Shown piece by piece: positions 22,732 through 31,099 of a stretch of 64,000 nt of DNA (position 1 is its first letter; the number at the start of each line of letters is the position of its first letter). This stretch comes from SLSG01 sp964477035 (lineage in GTDB: Bacteria; Bacteroidota; Bacteroidia; Bacteroidales; UBA7960), in contig CAYZCW010000006.1 of assembly GCA_964477035.1 (NCBI GenBank), forward strand, positions 121,356-185,355, given 5' to 3'. Both the position numbers and the translations under genes were made by a program. The notes under the pieces are model-generated. The model had not been told where the DNA came from and did not search any database. It was given only the letters and a program-made list of their open reading frames with translations.

Positions 22732-24918
22732 TTACTTGACAAATAGCATCTCCCGGTATTTCGGCAGGGGCCACATGCTATCCTCCACCAGGATCTCCAG
22801 TTTGTCGATGTGGTAACGGATCCCGTCCATGCGTGGCTTGACGACCCGGCAGTAGGTCTCCGCTTTCCCGGCGCTGTCCTCCATGGCGTTGGCTTCTTTC
22901 CGTTCGGCGATCATGGCCATCACATCCGATTTGATTGCGGTGATGTGTTCCGATATCTTGTTGATGGTGTGCAATTGCATGGCGGCATGCTCCTTGTATT
23001 GTTCGTCGGACAGCACATCCTTGAGGCCGCGGACATTCTCCACAAGCAGGTTCTGATAACGGATGGCCACGGGCAGGATGTGGTTTCCGGCCAGGTCGCC
23101 CAGCACCCGTGACTCGATCTGCAGCACCTTGGCATAGTTCTCCAGCCGTATTTCATAACGGGCATGCAACTCCCTGCGGGTAAAGATGCCGTTGGAGGAG
23201 AACAGCTCCATGGTCTTGTCCGAGATATAGTGAACCAGGGCTTCCGGGGTGGTGGCGTGGTTGGGGAGTCCCCTCTTGGCGGCCTCCTCCACCCACTCCT
23301 GGCTGTAGCCGTTGCCTTCGAACAGGATGTGCCGGCTTTCGCTGATGGTCTTTCGCAGGACCCGGAAAATGGCCTCGTCCTTCTCCACCCCCTTGTCCAT
23401 GAGCTTGTCCACCTGCTCCTTGAAACGCCTGAGCTGATCAGCCAGGATGGTGTTGAGCACGATCATGGAGGGTCCGCAGTTTGCTGAGGAGCCCACGGCC
23501 CGGAATTCGAACTTGTTGCCCGTAAAGGCCATGGGGGACGTGCGGTTGCGGTCGGTGTTATCCAGGATGATCCGGGGGATCTTGCCGATGTTCAGCTTGA
23601 GTTCGGTTTTCTCCCCGGGGGTCATCTTGCGGTCCTTGACCTTTTTTTCGATCTCGTCCATCACGGCCGTCAGCTGCTTGCCGATGAAGACCGACAGGAT
23701 GGCCGGGGGCGCCTCATTCGCCCCAAGGCGGTGGTCGTTGCCGGCCGAGGCGATCGCGGCCCGAAGCAGTCCCGGGTGTTCACCCACGGCCCGGATGATG
23801 TTGACGAAGAAGGTCAGGAACAGCAGGTTGGTCTTGGGAGTGTGGCCCGGGCTGAGCAGGTTCTTGCCCGTATTGGTGGCCAGGGACCAGTTGTTGTGCT
23901 TGCCGCTGCCGTTCACCCCTTCGAAGGGCTTTTCGTGGAACAGCACCCTGAAGTGGTGCTTGCGGGCGGTGCGCTCCATGAGGACCATGACCAGCTGGTT
24001 GTGGTCGATGGCGATGTTTACCTCCTCATACACCGGCGCCAGCTCAAACTGGTTGGGTGCCACTTCGTTATGTCGTGTTTTTACCGGGATGCCCAACTTC
24101 CAGGCTTCTGTTTCGAACTCCTTCATGAAGGCGGCCACGCGGCGCGGGATGGCCCCGAAATAATGGTCCTCCAGCTGCTGTCCCCGGGCCGGCGTATGCC
24201 CGCAGAGGGTGCGGCCGGTCAGTACCAGGTCGGGCCGGGCGTGGAACAGGGACTCGTCGACCAGGAAGTACTCCTGCTCCCAGCCCAGGGTGGGAAAAAC
24301 CCTGGTGATGCTGCGGTCGAACAGCTGGCATACCTCCACGGCCACCTCGTCGATCAGGGAAAGGGCTTTCAGCAAGGGGGTCTTGAAGTCCAGGGCCTCG
24401 CCCGTGTAAGCGATGAAAATCGTCGGGATGCACAGGGTGCCGTCCAGGATGAAGGCCGGTGAGCTGGGGTCCCAGGCTGAATAGCCCCTGGCCTCGAAGG
24501 TGTTCCTCAGTCCGCCGCTGGGCAGGCTGCTGGCGTCCGGTTCCTGCTGCACCAGCTGGGTGCCGTCGAACTGTTCAATGGACGCATTGGCCTCGATGGG
24601 GGTGAAAAAGGCATCGTGTTTCTCGGCTGTGGCCCCGTTCAGGGGCAGGAACCAGTGGGTATAATGGGTGGCCCCTTTGGAAGTGGCCCAGGCCTTCATG
24701 GCTGAAGCCACCTGGTCGGCCAGTTTCTTGTCGATCTGGCCGGACTTGTCCATGATCTCGGCCAACTGACGGAACTGCTCATCGGGCAGGTATTCCCGCA
24801 TGACCGGCCGGGAGAACACCAGGCTGCCATAATATTCGGATACTTTGGGGGGGATGTCCACCTGCGGAACTTCGCGGTGGCTCAGGGCATTTTTAAGGGC
24901 TTCGAATCGGATGTTCAT
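22732..24918 (-). CDS. glnA: Glutamine synthetase type III
   Basis: Makes glutamine from glutamate, ammonia and ATP; a large cytoplasmic oligomer. The 728-residue length is the GSIII class, much longer than type I (about 470). Conserved pieces include GWEQEYFLVD, the glutamate/ATP region NEVAPNQFELAPVYEEVN split over about 260-280, the flap-like NGSGKHNNWSLAT, and NRTSPMAFTGNKFEFRAVGSS near residue 460. The C-terminal 180 residues form the GSIII-specific helical extension. It is monocistronic, with a TACTTTTG box at 24940-24947. No PII or ammonium transporter gene is adjacent. Confidence 0.96.
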   Translation of the reverse strand: MNIRFEALKNALSHREVPQVDIPPKVSEYYGSLVFSRPVMREYLPDEQFRQLAEIMDKSGQIDKKLADQVASAMKAWATSKGATHYTHWFLPLNGATAEKHDAFFTPIEANASIEQFDGTQLVQQEPDASSLPSGGLRNTFEARGYSAWDPSSPAFILDGTLCIPTIFIAYTGEALDFKTPLLKALSLIDEVAVEVCQLFDRSITRVFPTLGWEQEYFLVDESLFHARPDLVLTGRTLCGHTPARGQQLEDHYFGAIPRRVAAFMKEFETEAWKLGIPVKTRHNEVAPNQFELAPVYEEVNIAIDHNQLVMVLMERTARKHHFRVLFHEKPFEGVNGSGKHNNWSLATNTGKNLLSPGHTPKTNLLFLTFFVNIIRAVGEHPGLLRAAIASAGNDHRLGANEAPPAILSVFIGKQLTAVMDEIEKKVKDRKMTPGEKTELKLNIGKIPRIILDNTDRNRTSPMAFTGNKFEFRAVGSSANCGPSMIVLNTILADQLRRFKEQVDKLMDKGVEKDEAIFRVLRKTISESRHILFEGNGYSQEWVEEAAKRGLPNHATTPEALVHYISDKTMELFSSNGIFTRRELHARYEIRLENYAKVLQIESRVLGDLAGNHILPVAIRYQNLLVENVRGLKDVLSDEQYKEHAAMQLHTINKISEHITAIKSDVMAMIAERKEANAMEDSAGKAETYCRVVKPRMDGIRYHIDKLEILVEDSMWPLPKYREMLFVK

Positions 24919-24939
24919 GATAAAAGTTTAAAAATATTT

Positions 24940-24947
24940 CAAAAGTA
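24940..24947 (-). promoter_or_regulatory. Candidate -7 box (TACTTTTG) for glnA
   Basis: TAnnTTTG match 21 bases upstream of the glnA ATG in an A/T-rich stretch. Confidence 0.55.
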
Positions 24948-25019
24948 AGCATAAAAAAAGGGGGGTCAGGTAAAAAAAGATAATAAATTATGAACAAGAT
25001 GTGAAAAAAATGGGGGGGG

Positions 25020-25112
25020 TGGCTATTGGATATTGGCTGTTGGCTTATGGCTGTTGGCTTATGGCTGTTGGCTAATGGCTAAATGCTAATGCCCAGCGAC
25101 CAATTGCCAACC
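25020..25112. repeat. TTGGCTATTGGC-type repeat, locus B, with 14-base tandem copies
   Basis: About three tandem copies of TGGCTGTTGGCTTA (25034-25075), flanked by looser TGGCTAA/ATTGGC units and ending near CCAATTGCCAA. It lies in the 282-base gap between divergent glnA and lemA; apart from this repeat and the two promoter boxes I see nothing else in the gap. Confidence 0.75.
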
Positions 25113-25151
25113 CGTGGCGCTGGGGCATGGCGTACGGGTGTGCTTTTTTAT

Positions 25152-25159
25152 TACCTTTG
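25152..25159 (+). promoter_or_regulatory. Candidate -7 box (TACCTTTG) for lemA
   Basis: TAnnTTTG match 41 bases before the lemA ATG. Confidence 0.6.
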
Positions 25160-25200
25160 GGTGGTTTTTTATCCGATTCACTTAATTATAACGAATTATT

Positions 25201-25752
25201 ATGGGAACGATCATTGTCATTGGTGTCGTCGTCCTGCTGGTACTCTGGCTGGTGGGCATGTACAACAGCCTGGTGCGGCTGCGCAACCAGGTAAAGAATG
25301 CCTGGGCGCAGATCGATGTGCAGCTCAAGCGCCGTTACGATTTGATCCCCAACCTGATTGAGACGGTCAAGGGATACATGAAGCACGAAAAGGAGGTCCT
25401 GGAGAATGTCACCCGCATGCGGGCGCAGGCCATGGAGGCCTCCGGGGTGGCCGACAAGGCCCAGGCCGAAGGCCGGCTGAGTTCCGCCCTGGGGCAGTTC
25501 AAGGTCGCCGTGGAGAACTACCCCGATTTAAAGGCCAATCAGAACTTCCTCGCCTTGCAGGAGGAGCTCACCTCCACCGAGAACAAGATCTCCTTTGCCC
25601 GCCAGAACTACAACGACCAGGTGCTGTTTTTCAACAACAAAACCGAGGTGTTCCCTTCCAATGTGGTGGCCGGCATGTTCGGGTTTAAAAAAGAGGTGTT
25701 TTTTGAGATCGAGGACGCCACCGAGCGGCAGGTCCCCAAAGTCAGCTTTTAG
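25201..25752 (+). CDS. lemA: LemA family protein
   Basis: A 183-residue membrane protein with one N-terminal transmembrane helix (about 2-20, IIVIGVVVLLVLWLVG) and a helical bundle. Family signatures are YNSLVRLRNQVKNAWAQIDVQLKRR without gap (about residues 22-46), DLIPNLIETVKGY, and NKISFARQNYND near the end. The molecular role of LemA is not settled. It is 3 bases before an M48 protease gene; this lemA-htpX-like pairing is frequent in bacteria and suggests a shared role in membrane protein quality control. Confidence 0.94.
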   Translation: MGTIIVIGVVVLLVLWLVGMYNSLVRLRNQVKNAWAQIDVQLKRRYDLIPNLIETVKGYMKHEKEVLENVTRMRAQAMEASGVADKAQAEGRLSSALGQFKVAVENYPDLKANQNFLALQEELTSTENKISFARQNYNDQVLFFNNKTEVFPSNVVAGMFGFKKEVFFEIEDATERQVPKVSF

Positions 25753-25755
25753 GGT

Positions 25756-26760
25756 ATGTGGGAAGTCATTCGTAAAAACCAGCAGAAGTCATTGCTCCTG
25801 CTTATTTTGATGGGGCTGACCCTGGTGCTCCTGGGCTACGTCATCGGCATGGCATTCGACCCCGTCGATGGCGGATTCTTCGGCATCATCCTGGCCCTGT
25901 TGCTGTATTTCATCCTGCTGGGGGTGGCCTTCTCCCAGGGCCGGTCCATCATGCTCCGCATGCACAATGCACGCAAGGCGAACCCGGAAGAGTACCAGCA
26001 GCTGGTCAACATTGTGGAAGAGATGCGGCTGTCGGCCGGCATGCCGGCCATGCCGGAGGTCTATGTGATCGACGATCCCTCGCCCAATGCCTTTGCCGCG
26101 GGCATGAACCCCAACAAGAGCGTGGTGGCGGTGACCACCGGGCTGCTGCGCATGATGAACCGGGATGAGCTGCAGGGCGTGGTGGCCCATGAGATCTCCC
26201 ACATCATGAACCGGGACATCCGCTACATGACCCTGGCCACCATCATGGTGGGCACCGTGGCCATACTCTCCCAGATTTTCCTGCGCAGCATGATGTTCGG
26301 GGGGGTGCGCCGCAGCGGGGGAGGGGGTAACAAAGGCAAGGGCAACGCCATCCTCATCATTGTGGCCATACTGTTCAGCATCCTGGCGCCCATCGCCATC
26401 CGGTTGCTTTACCTGGCGGTCTCCCGCAAGCGGGAGTATCTGGCCGATGCCTCGGCCGCGAGGCTTACACGATTCCCCGAGGGGCTCGCCTCTGCCCTGG
26501 AGAAGATCGCCGGAAGCACCGCCGACATGAAGGTGGCGGACAAATCCATGGCCCCCATGTATATTGCCAACCCGCTCAAACCCAAAGGGCAGCGGATACG
26601 CAACCTGAGCAGTACCCATCCCCCGCTGGAGCACCGGATCCGCATCCTCCGGGGCATGGGCAAAAGCCACTCCCTGCAGGATTATGAGCATGCCTATAAA
26701 AGCGTGACCGGGAGCCAGAGGGGGGTGATTCCCGCCTCCGCCGCAAAACCCGGTAAATAA
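25756..26760 (+). CDS. M48 family membrane metalloprotease (HtpX-like)
   Basis: A 334-residue integral membrane zinc protease. Two transmembrane helices (about 13-32 and 41-60) precede the soluble domain. The zinc motif HEISH is at 145-149 and the third ligand Glu lies in SRKREYLADASAA (about 225). Another helical pair flanks a Gly-rich, basic segment (about 184-200, RRSGGGGNKGKG). The domain ends STHPPLEHRI, typical of HtpX-like enzymes that degrade damaged membrane proteins. It is cotranscribed with lemA. The stop is 7 bases from the convergent miaA stop. Confidence 0.93.
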   Translation: MWEVIRKNQQKSLLLLILMGLTLVLLGYVIGMAFDPVDGGFFGIILALLLYFILLGVAFSQGRSIMLRMHNARKANPEEYQQLVNIVEEMRLSAGMPAMPEVYVIDDPSPNAFAAGMNPNKSVVAVTTGLLRMMNRDELQGVVAHEISHIMNRDIRYMTLATIMVGTVAILSQIFLRSMMFGGVRRSGGGGNKGKGNAILIIVAILFSILAPIAIRLLYLAVSRKREYLADASAARLTRFPEGLASALEKIAGSTADMKVADKSMAPMYIANPLKPKGQRIRNLSSTHPPLEHRIRILRGMGKSHSLQDYEHAYKSVTGSQRGVIPASAAKPGK

Positions 26761-26767
26761 TTTTTTG

Positions 26768-27703
26768 TCAGGAATTTCCGGCGACCTCCGTGCGGATGAT
26801 CTCCAGCTTCTCTTCCATGGGAAGCAGGCCGTCTATCCAGTGAATGCGGTACCCTTTGCGTTCCATTCGCCTGAACCAGGTCATCTGCCGCTTGGCGAAC
26901 TGGTGGATGGCGGTGTTGAGCTTCTCGAACATCTCCTCGTAATTGAGTTCCCCCGTGGCGTAACGGGTCAGGTAGCGGTATTCCAGCCCGTAAAAATCCA
27001 GCTGCTCGGGCTTGAGGCCTGACTTGAGAAGGCGGTCGATCTCTTCCAGCATCCCCCGTTCCAGCCTGTTTTTCAGGCGCGCGGTGATGCGGCGGCGGAT
27101 TTCCGCCCGGTCCAGGGAGATGCCAAACAATAAGGGATTCAGCCTGGGGTAGTCCATGCCGGCAGCGGGGTTCTCCTTGTTATGGGTTTCGATCTCGATG
27201 GCCCGCAGCAGCCGCTCGCGATCGTCCGTATCGGTGGTGTTGTGCAGGGGACGCATGCCGGCGAGCCTGTCGGTGAGTTCCTGCCAGGTAAGTCTGTCGA
27301 GCTTCTTGCGGAGGGCCTCGTTGCGGGGCACCCTGACCAGGTGGTAACCTCCGATGGCCGCCTCGATGTAGAGGCCTGTGCCCCCGCAAAGCACGGGCTG
27401 CTTGTGACGCTTCACCACATGCCGCCAGGCCTTCAGGAAGTCCTGCTGGAACTGGTACACATTGTATTCCTGCCCGGGGTCCATGATGTCGACCAGGTGG
27501 TAGGGCACCAGGTAGTCGTTCACCAGGTAATCCCCGTAATCCTTGCCCGTGCCGTAGTCCATGCCCCGGTACACCTGCCGGGAATCGGCGCTGATGATCT
27601 CCCCGTTCATGGCTGCCGCCAGACGGGCCGCCAGGCGGGTCTTGCCCGTGGCGGTGGGACCGGTGATCACGATCAGCGGGGGTGATTTGGGTTGCAGGCT
27701 CAT
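26768..27703 (-). CDS. miaA: tRNA dimethylallyltransferase
   Basis: Transfers a dimethylallyl group to A37 of tRNAs that read codons starting with U. The 311-residue protein has the P-loop GPTATGKT (15-22), DSRQVYRGMDYGTGK, the pyrophosphate-binding GGTGLYIEA and the tRNA-contact segment QFAKRQMTWFRR near 270-280. Length is normal. It starts 25 bases after the glycosyltransferase stop and is probably the last gene of a typA-glycosyltransferase-miaA unit. Confidence 0.97.
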   Translation of the reverse strand: MSLQPKSPPLIVITGPTATGKTRLAARLAAAMNGEIISADSRQVYRGMDYGTGKDYGDYLVNDYLVPYHLVDIMDPGQEYNVYQFQQDFLKAWRHVVKRHKQPVLCGGTGLYIEAAIGGYHLVRVPRNEALRKKLDRLTWQELTDRLAGMRPLHNTTDTDDRERLLRAIEIETHNKENPAAGMDYPRLNPLLFGISLDRAEIRRRITARLKNRLERGMLEEIDRLLKSGLKPEQLDFYGLEYRYLTRYATGELNYEEMFEKLNTAIHQFAKRQMTWFRRMERKGYRIHWIDGLLPMEEKLEIIRTEVAGNS

Positions 27704-27728
27704 GGCGGCCGGGGTATGCCGGGGGCAC

Positions 27729-29045
27729 TCAGCATCCGGACAGTGCCCGGGCGTCCGCCTCCCTGTATTTATCCTCTGTTTCCATTAACAAGTTACGAAT
27801 TTTATCCATCAGGGCAATGGGCGAACGGCCGAAATCAAGCCCTTCCGACGAAAAACAGGCCTGATGAATGCCCGGGTGGTGCTCCCGCAGGAATGCCAGC
27901 AGGTATTTTTCGTCGGCATGGCCCTGGGCGGCCTGGCTGGCCTTGAGGAACTGCAGGACGCGGAGCCCGTCCACCCGGTGGTGGCAGGCCCTGACGAACT
28001 GATCCCGGGTGGCGGCGTTGCGCCGAAGCGGACCGAACACATCGCGGGTGCCCAGCTGCTTCTGCAGGAACGGGGTCATGGGCGTATCGGCATCCCTGTC
28101 ATACAGTGCCGGGAATGCCCGGCAGGTCTCGCCCACCCGGTCGAACAGCCGGTGGTCATACACCGGGTAGCTGTCCCAGTCGCCCCGTTTGCCCCGGATC
28201 AGGGCCGGTCCCGTGCCGAAGAACACCCGGTCGGAATAGCGCGTGGCGGGATAGACCCTTTCGGTATTGTGGTGCAGCAGGGGCCCCGCCTTGCGCAGCT
28301 TCTGCAAAAGGTAAAAGTCCTCCCCGCTCTTTTTGGCGGTCATGCCGCCGATCTTGCGGTAGGCCCTGAGCGGCAGCGCGATGGCCGACCCCAGGGCCGT
28401 GAAGGAGTAGGGCGATTCGATCCGCCACAGATTGAGGGCATAATGCCGCATGTAGATCTCGTAGCGCAGCAGGGCGCGGTCCAGGTCCTCGTCACCCGTC
28501 AGCCTGTGGTAATAGGGATTGGAAAGACCCATCGCCGTCGGATGGGCCTGCAGCTGCCGGACCACCGAGGCCAGGTATCCCGGGCCGAAGCGGGTGTCGG
28601 CATCCAGGCTGAGGATGATATCCTGGGGTTGCGCGGATTTGTGGTCCCGGGTTTTGGCAGAGGCACCTCCCGCAGATGCCTTCCCACCGGGTGCGGCGCC
28701 GGCACCTCTTTGGAAACACCAGAGGTCGATGGCATCCATCAGCGTCCTGCGCGCCATGCCCACCCCGTGGTCCTTGCCCGTCCATCCCCTGCCGGGGCTG
28801 CTGCGGTCGATCAGGTGCAGGTTGGGGAGGTGTTGGTTTGCCAGGGATTCCAGCGTGCGCCGGTTGTTCAGGCAGGCAGCCTCCCTGGTGGCATCCCGCC
28901 ACCAGCGGTCCGGCTGGTTGACGCAAATCCAGAGATGGGCCTCCACCCCGGGCGCCTCCTGTTCCTGCAGGCATTCTATGGTTCCCGGCAGGTAGTCCGC
29001 CTCGTTCATGGCAGGAATCGCCACATGCACCCTGGTTGGTTTCAT
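27729..29045 (-). CDS. Family 2-like glycosyltransferase
   Basis: A 438-residue GT-A fold glycosyltransferase. It starts with the strand VHVAIPAMNEADYL, and the metal-binding DxD motif is LDADTRFGPGYL (about 147-158). A downstream GEDFYLL (about 283-289) resembles the ED acceptor-site motif. No transmembrane segment is evident, so it may act on the inner face of the membrane or in the cytosol. Donor and acceptor are unknown. Residues about 112-140 form a Gly/Ala/Lys-rich insertion in the middle of the nucleotide-binding fold, which is unusual. It lies between typA and miaA on the same strand. Confidence 0.83.
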   Translation of the reverse strand: MKPTRVHVAIPAMNEADYLPGTIECLQEQEAPGVEAHLWICVNQPDRWWRDATREAACLNNRRTLESLANQHLPNLHLIDRSSPGRGWTGKDHGVGMARRTLMDAIDLWCFQRGAGAAPGGKASAGGASAKTRDHKSAQPQDIILSLDADTRFGPGYLASVVRQLQAHPTAMGLSNPYYHRLTGDEDLDRALLRYEIYMRHYALNLWRIESPYSFTALGSAIALPLRAYRKIGGMTAKKSGEDFYLLQKLRKAGPLLHHNTERVYPATRYSDRVFFGTGPALIRGKRGDWDSYPVYDHRLFDRVGETCRAFPALYDRDADTPMTPFLQKQLGTRDVFGPLRRNAATRDQFVRACHHRVDGLRVLQFLKASQAAQGHADEKYLLAFLREHHPGIHQACFSSEGLDFGRSPIALMDKIRNLLMETEDKYREADARALSGC

Positions 29046-29078
29046 TGGCGGTTGGCTGTTGGTTGTTGGCTTTTGGCC
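29046..29078. repeat. TTGGCTATTGGC-type repeat, locus C
   Basis: TGGCGGTTGGCTGTTGG-type units fill the gap between the glycosyltransferase ATG and the typA stop. Same motif and orientation as loci A and B. Confidence 0.6.
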
Positions 29079-29082
29079 GGAC

Positions 29083-30888
29083 CTATCCCTTTTTTCCCTG
29101 GCGTTTCCGCTCGTGCTCGTCGAGGATGACCTTGCGCATGCGGATGTGTTTGGGGGTGAACTCCACGCATTCGTCCCTTCCGATGTATTCCAGGGCTTCC
29201 TCCATGGAGAACTTCACCGCCGGGGCGATGCTGGCCTTGTCGTCCGAGCCCGAGGCGCGGACATTGGTCAGCTTCTTGGTCTTGATCACATTCACCAGCA
29301 GGTCCTCCTGCCGGGAATTTTCCCCGATGACCTGTCCGGCGTATATCTCCTCGCCCGGATCGATGAAAAACTTTCCGCGGTCCTGCAGCTTGTCGATCGA
29401 ATAGGCAATGGCCATGCCCGTTTCCATCGCGATCAGGGCGCCGTTGCGCTTGACCCCGAATTCTCCCTTGTGGGGCTCAAAGCCCTTGAGCCTGTGTGCC
29501 ATGATGGCCTCCCCCTCCGTGATGGTGAGCATCTGGCTGCGCAATCCGATGAGGCCGCGGGCCGGGATGTCAAACTCCAGCACGGTGCGGTCGCCCTTGT
29601 GTTCCATGCCGGTCATCTCCCCCTTTCGCTGGGAGACCATCTCGATCACCTTGCCCGAGAAAGCCTCCGGGACATGCACCGTCAGGTGCTCCACCGGTTC
29701 ATGCCGGACCCCGTCGATATCCTTCATGATCACCTGGGGCTGCCCCACCTGCAGCTCATAGCCCTCGCGCCGCATCGTCTCGATCAGGATGGAAAGGTGC
29801 AGCACGCCCCTTCCGGACACCAGATAAGCGTCGGATGATGCCGTCTCCTCCACCCGCAGCGCCAGGTTCTTTTCGGTCTCCCGGAACAGGCGGTCGCGCA
29901 GGTGGCGGCTGGTCACGAACTTGCCGTCCCGCCCGAAGAACGGGGAGTTGTTGATGGAGAACAGCATGCTCATGGTGGGCTCGTCGATGGCGATGGGCTT
30001 GATGGCCTCCGGCGCTTCAAAGTCGGCCACCGTGTCCCCGATTTCAAAGTTTTCCAGTCCGAGGACCGCGCAGATCTCCCCCGCCCGGATTTCGTGCTTG
30101 ATCTTTTCCTTGCCAAGCCCTTCGAAAACAAACAATTCCTTGATGCGCGACTTCACCACCGAGCCGTCCCGCTTCACCAGCGACACCGGCTGGTTCTGCA
30201 CCAGGCTGCCCCTGGTGAGTTTGCCCACGGCGATGCGGCCCACATAGGAACTGTAATCCAGCGAGGTGATCTGCATCTGGGTCGTGCCTTCCTCGTAAGT
30301 TGCCGGGGGAATAGACTCCAGGATCACGTCCAGCAGGTAGGACACATCCGTGGCCGGCTCCCGCCAGTCCGCCGCCATCCAGCCCCCCTTGGCCGAACCA
30401 TAGACGGTCGGAAAGTTCAGCTGGTCCTCCGTCGCATTCAGGCTGAACATCAAATCGAACACTTTCTCCTGCACCAGCTCCGGGTCGCAGTTGGGCTTGT
30501 CCACCTTGTTGATCACCACAATGGGCTTCTTATCCAGCAAAATCGCCTTCTCCAGCACGAAGCGCGTCTGCGGCATGGGCCCCTCGAAGGCATCCACGAT
30601 GAGCAGCACCCCGTCGGCCATGTTCAGCACCCGTTCGACCTCCCCGCCGAAGTCGGAGTGCCCGGGCGTGTCGATGATATTGATCTTCACGTCCTTATAA
30701 CGCACCGAGCAGTTCTTGGACAGGATGGTGATGCCGCGCTCCCTTTCCAGGTCGTTGCTGTCCAGGATCAGGTCTCCGGTCTCCTGGTTCTCCCGGAAAA
30801 GCTTTACCTGGTGCAGGATGCGGTCCACCAGGGTGGTCTTGCCATGGTCGACGTGGGCGATGATGGCGATGTTGCGGATGTCTGTCAT
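29083..30888 (-). CDS. typA: Ribosome-associated GTPase TypA/BipA
   Basis: A 601-residue translational GTPase that binds the ribosome and helps 50S assembly and stress adaptation. Motifs: AHVDHGKTT (G1), RERGITI in switch I, DTPGHSDFGGEVERV (G3) and NKVDKPN (G4). Domains II, III and V and the TypA-specific C-terminal domain follow (RGLIGLRSQMLT). The start at 30888 places MTDIRNIAIIAHVDHG at the N-terminus; a TATCTTTG box at 30908-30915 lies between this ATG and an in-frame upstream ATG at 31011, supporting the shorter form. Confidence 0.97.
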   Translation of the reverse strand: MTDIRNIAIIAHVDHGKTTLVDRILHQVKLFRENQETGDLILDSNDLERERGITILSKNCSVRYKDVKINIIDTPGHSDFGGEVERVLNMADGVLLIVDAFEGPMPQTRFVLEKAILLDKKPIVVINKVDKPNCDPELVQEKVFDLMFSLNATEDQLNFPTVYGSAKGGWMAADWREPATDVSYLLDVILESIPPATYEEGTTQMQITSLDYSSYVGRIAVGKLTRGSLVQNQPVSLVKRDGSVVKSRIKELFVFEGLGKEKIKHEIRAGEICAVLGLENFEIGDTVADFEAPEAIKPIAIDEPTMSMLFSINNSPFFGRDGKFVTSRHLRDRLFRETEKNLALRVEETASSDAYLVSGRGVLHLSILIETMRREGYELQVGQPQVIMKDIDGVRHEPVEHLTVHVPEAFSGKVIEMVSQRKGEMTGMEHKGDRTVLEFDIPARGLIGLRSQMLTITEGEAIMAHRLKGFEPHKGEFGVKRNGALIAMETGMAIAYSIDKLQDRGKFFIDPGEEIYAGQVIGENSRQEDLLVNVIKTKKLTNVRASGSDDKASIAPAVKFSMEEALEYIGRDECVEFTPKHIRMRKVILDEHERKRQGKKG

Positions 30889-30907
30889 TGATCGAAAATA
30901 AGGGGTG

Positions 30908-30915
30908 CAAAGATA
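30908..30915 (-). promoter_or_regulatory. Candidate -7 box (TATCTTTG) for typA
   Basis: TAnnTTTG match 20 bases upstream of the typA ATG. Confidence 0.6.
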
Positions 30916-31099
30916 CGGTTTATTCTCCGGATTATTAAACGCTCCGTAACTGCCCGACCACCCCGGGGTGGGCGGCAAACAAGCCCAGGTAATTTTTTTT
31001 TGGGAATTCATCTTAAATTAAAGGAACCTTTTAAAAAAAGTTGTTTCTTTGATGATTGGGAATCAATCACGTCAGAATCCATAATCAAACCAATTCATC

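Noticed and set aside
25034..25090. Possible CRISPR array in the glnA-lemA gap
   Set aside because: The unit is 14 bases and contiguous, without spacers, and no cas genes are present.
31013..31099. TTTCTTTG at 31044-31051 as promoter of the lamin-tail gene
   Set aside because: It lacks the TA of the -7 box and has no -33 element at a suitable distance, so I left it out as a feature.
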